From contig JAQCEQ010000001.1 in NCBI GenBank assembly GCA_027618565.1, positions 1 to 64,000 on the forward strand: a DNA stretch of 64,000 nt. Reading direction: 5' to 3'. Source of the stretch: Planctomycetota bacterium (GTDB taxonomy: Bacteria > Planctomycetota > Phycisphaerae > Phycisphaerales > SM1A02). Under the pieces are notes generated by a model. It searched no databases and was not told the origin of the DNA. It was given only the letters and a program-made list of their open reading frames with translations. Shown here one piece after another: positions 63,477 through 64,000 of this stretch; within the stretch, counting starts at the first letter, position 1; each line of letters starts with the position of its first letter. The translations under genes were made by a program, and so were the position numbers.

Positions 63477-63998
63477 TCACTCGCAGACCACAAACCGTAT
63501 CGGCTCCACGAATTCGACAGACGACACAAGCGCCAGTCGCACCAGGTCCTCTCGGGCCACGCGCGCAACCACCACCCGTGTCGGCTGGTTCACGGCATCC
63601 ACTGTGCATCCAACCTTGGCCAACTCATCGCTGGTCGACACCGACACGCCACTCACGCGGATCGTGACCATGATCTTTCCCTCGTGCTTGGTCCACTCGG
63701 GTGTGGCGGGACGATCCCCGTAGAGCGCAAAGAGCAGCAACTGTTGGTCCATGCGATCCCACAAGAGGTCCAGCTCGGCGGGGGCGATGACCGCAGCTGA
63801 TGCCAAGGTACCCGCCACGCCTGCCCCGGCCCCAGCAATCGCCGCCGCCCTGCGCGCATCAAGCCACTTCGCGATCTCAGCCTGCATCGCCTGCGGCGCG
63901 TGAATCACAAGGACACCTCGCTTCCCCGTCCAAGTCGCCAGGAACCCGCCACGATCAACCCACACCGCAGGCTGCACGGCACCCTGCATCGCAGTCAC
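63477..63998 (-). CDS. Uncharacterised protein, 5' end uncertain at window edge
   Basis: At least 173 residues are visible before the window ends, so the gene may begin beyond it; the GTG at 63998 is only the last possible start here. A strand-helix unit (RGVLVIHAPQAMQAEIAKWL) resembles the short repeat found in planctomycete proteins with secretin-like or sensor segments. It is followed by an Ala/Gly-rich segment (RRAAAIAGAGAGVAGTLASA) and a C-terminal mixed domain (IMVTIRVSGVSVSTSDELAK, VVVARVAREDLVRLALVSSV). I do not recognise a family. It converges with deoC, 19 bases away. Confidence 0.6.
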   Translation of the reverse strand: MTAMQGAVQPAVWVDRGGFLATWTGKRGVLVIHAPQAMQAEIAKWLDARRAAAIAGAGAGVAGTLASAAVIAPAELDLLWDRMDQQLLLFALYGDRPATPEWTKHEGKIMVTIRVSGVSVSTSDELAKVGCTVDAVNQPTRVVVARVAREDLVRLALVSSVEFVEPIRFVVCE

Positions 63999-64000
63999 CA

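Overview
The window is a GC-rich (by eye about two thirds G+C), gene-dense bacterial segment with no rRNA, tRNA, IS element or CRISPR array that I could find. It is most likely from a planctomycete, probably Phycisphaerae-like. The reasons are a PVC-type membrane-bound dehydrogenase fused to a CxxCH cytochrome c domain, a DUF1080-like lipoprotein, an FG-GAP protein ending in a dockerin-like anchor, two GH29 fucosidases, a very large signal peptidase I, and GAP1-N2/GTPase genes of a kind I associate with planctomycetes. The phylum call is inference from gene content.

Layout. 1-7130: the 5' part of cysS, then a surface-polysaccharide block (hexapeptide acyltransferase, GT2, GT4, and a single frame joining an asparagine synthase to a Wzx-like flippase). 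7136-18486: an FG-GAP/dockerin secreted protein, two alpha-L-fucosidases of different architecture, a phosphodiesterase-like alkaline-phosphatase-superfamily protein, an MFS transporter, and a sulfotransferase-like/class IV aminotransferase gene pair. 18478-26571: an ABC ATPase, a DciA-like protein, the yidC-mnmE-thioesterase run, a phosphoesterase and lipoamide dehydrogenase. 26692-38306: an XRE-family regulator translationally coupled to a small secreted protein, then housekeeping genes (gmk, tmk, the YggS PLP protein, gpmI, der, a PSP1 gene, lepB). 38296-43854: a secreted helical protein, the cytochrome c/dehydrogenase protein and an EamA transporter.

43826-56186 is the most unusual region. 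Eight minus-strand genes overlap end to end by 4-26 bases (GTPase, GAP1-type membrane protein, secreted protein, large coiled-coil membrane protein, GYF-like membrane protein, MotA/ExbB-like channel, and two ExbD/MotB-like proteins), with a divergent vWA gene 43 bases away. It looks like an ion-motive-force-driven envelope machine controlled by a GTPase module and may be an undescribed system. The components partly recall Zorya and GTPase/GAP1 conflict systems, but no nuclease or toxin is visible.

56217-64000: a membrane protein, a YceI protein, parB with a perfect palindromic parS just upstream of its start, a beta-CASP metallo-beta-lactamase protein, a DUF1080-like lipoprotein, three small exported or membrane proteins, deoC, and a gene cut by the window edge. 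yidC-mnmE, a DciA-like gene and parB/parS on one segment suggest an origin-proximal location, but no parA, dnaA or DnaA-box cluster is present here.
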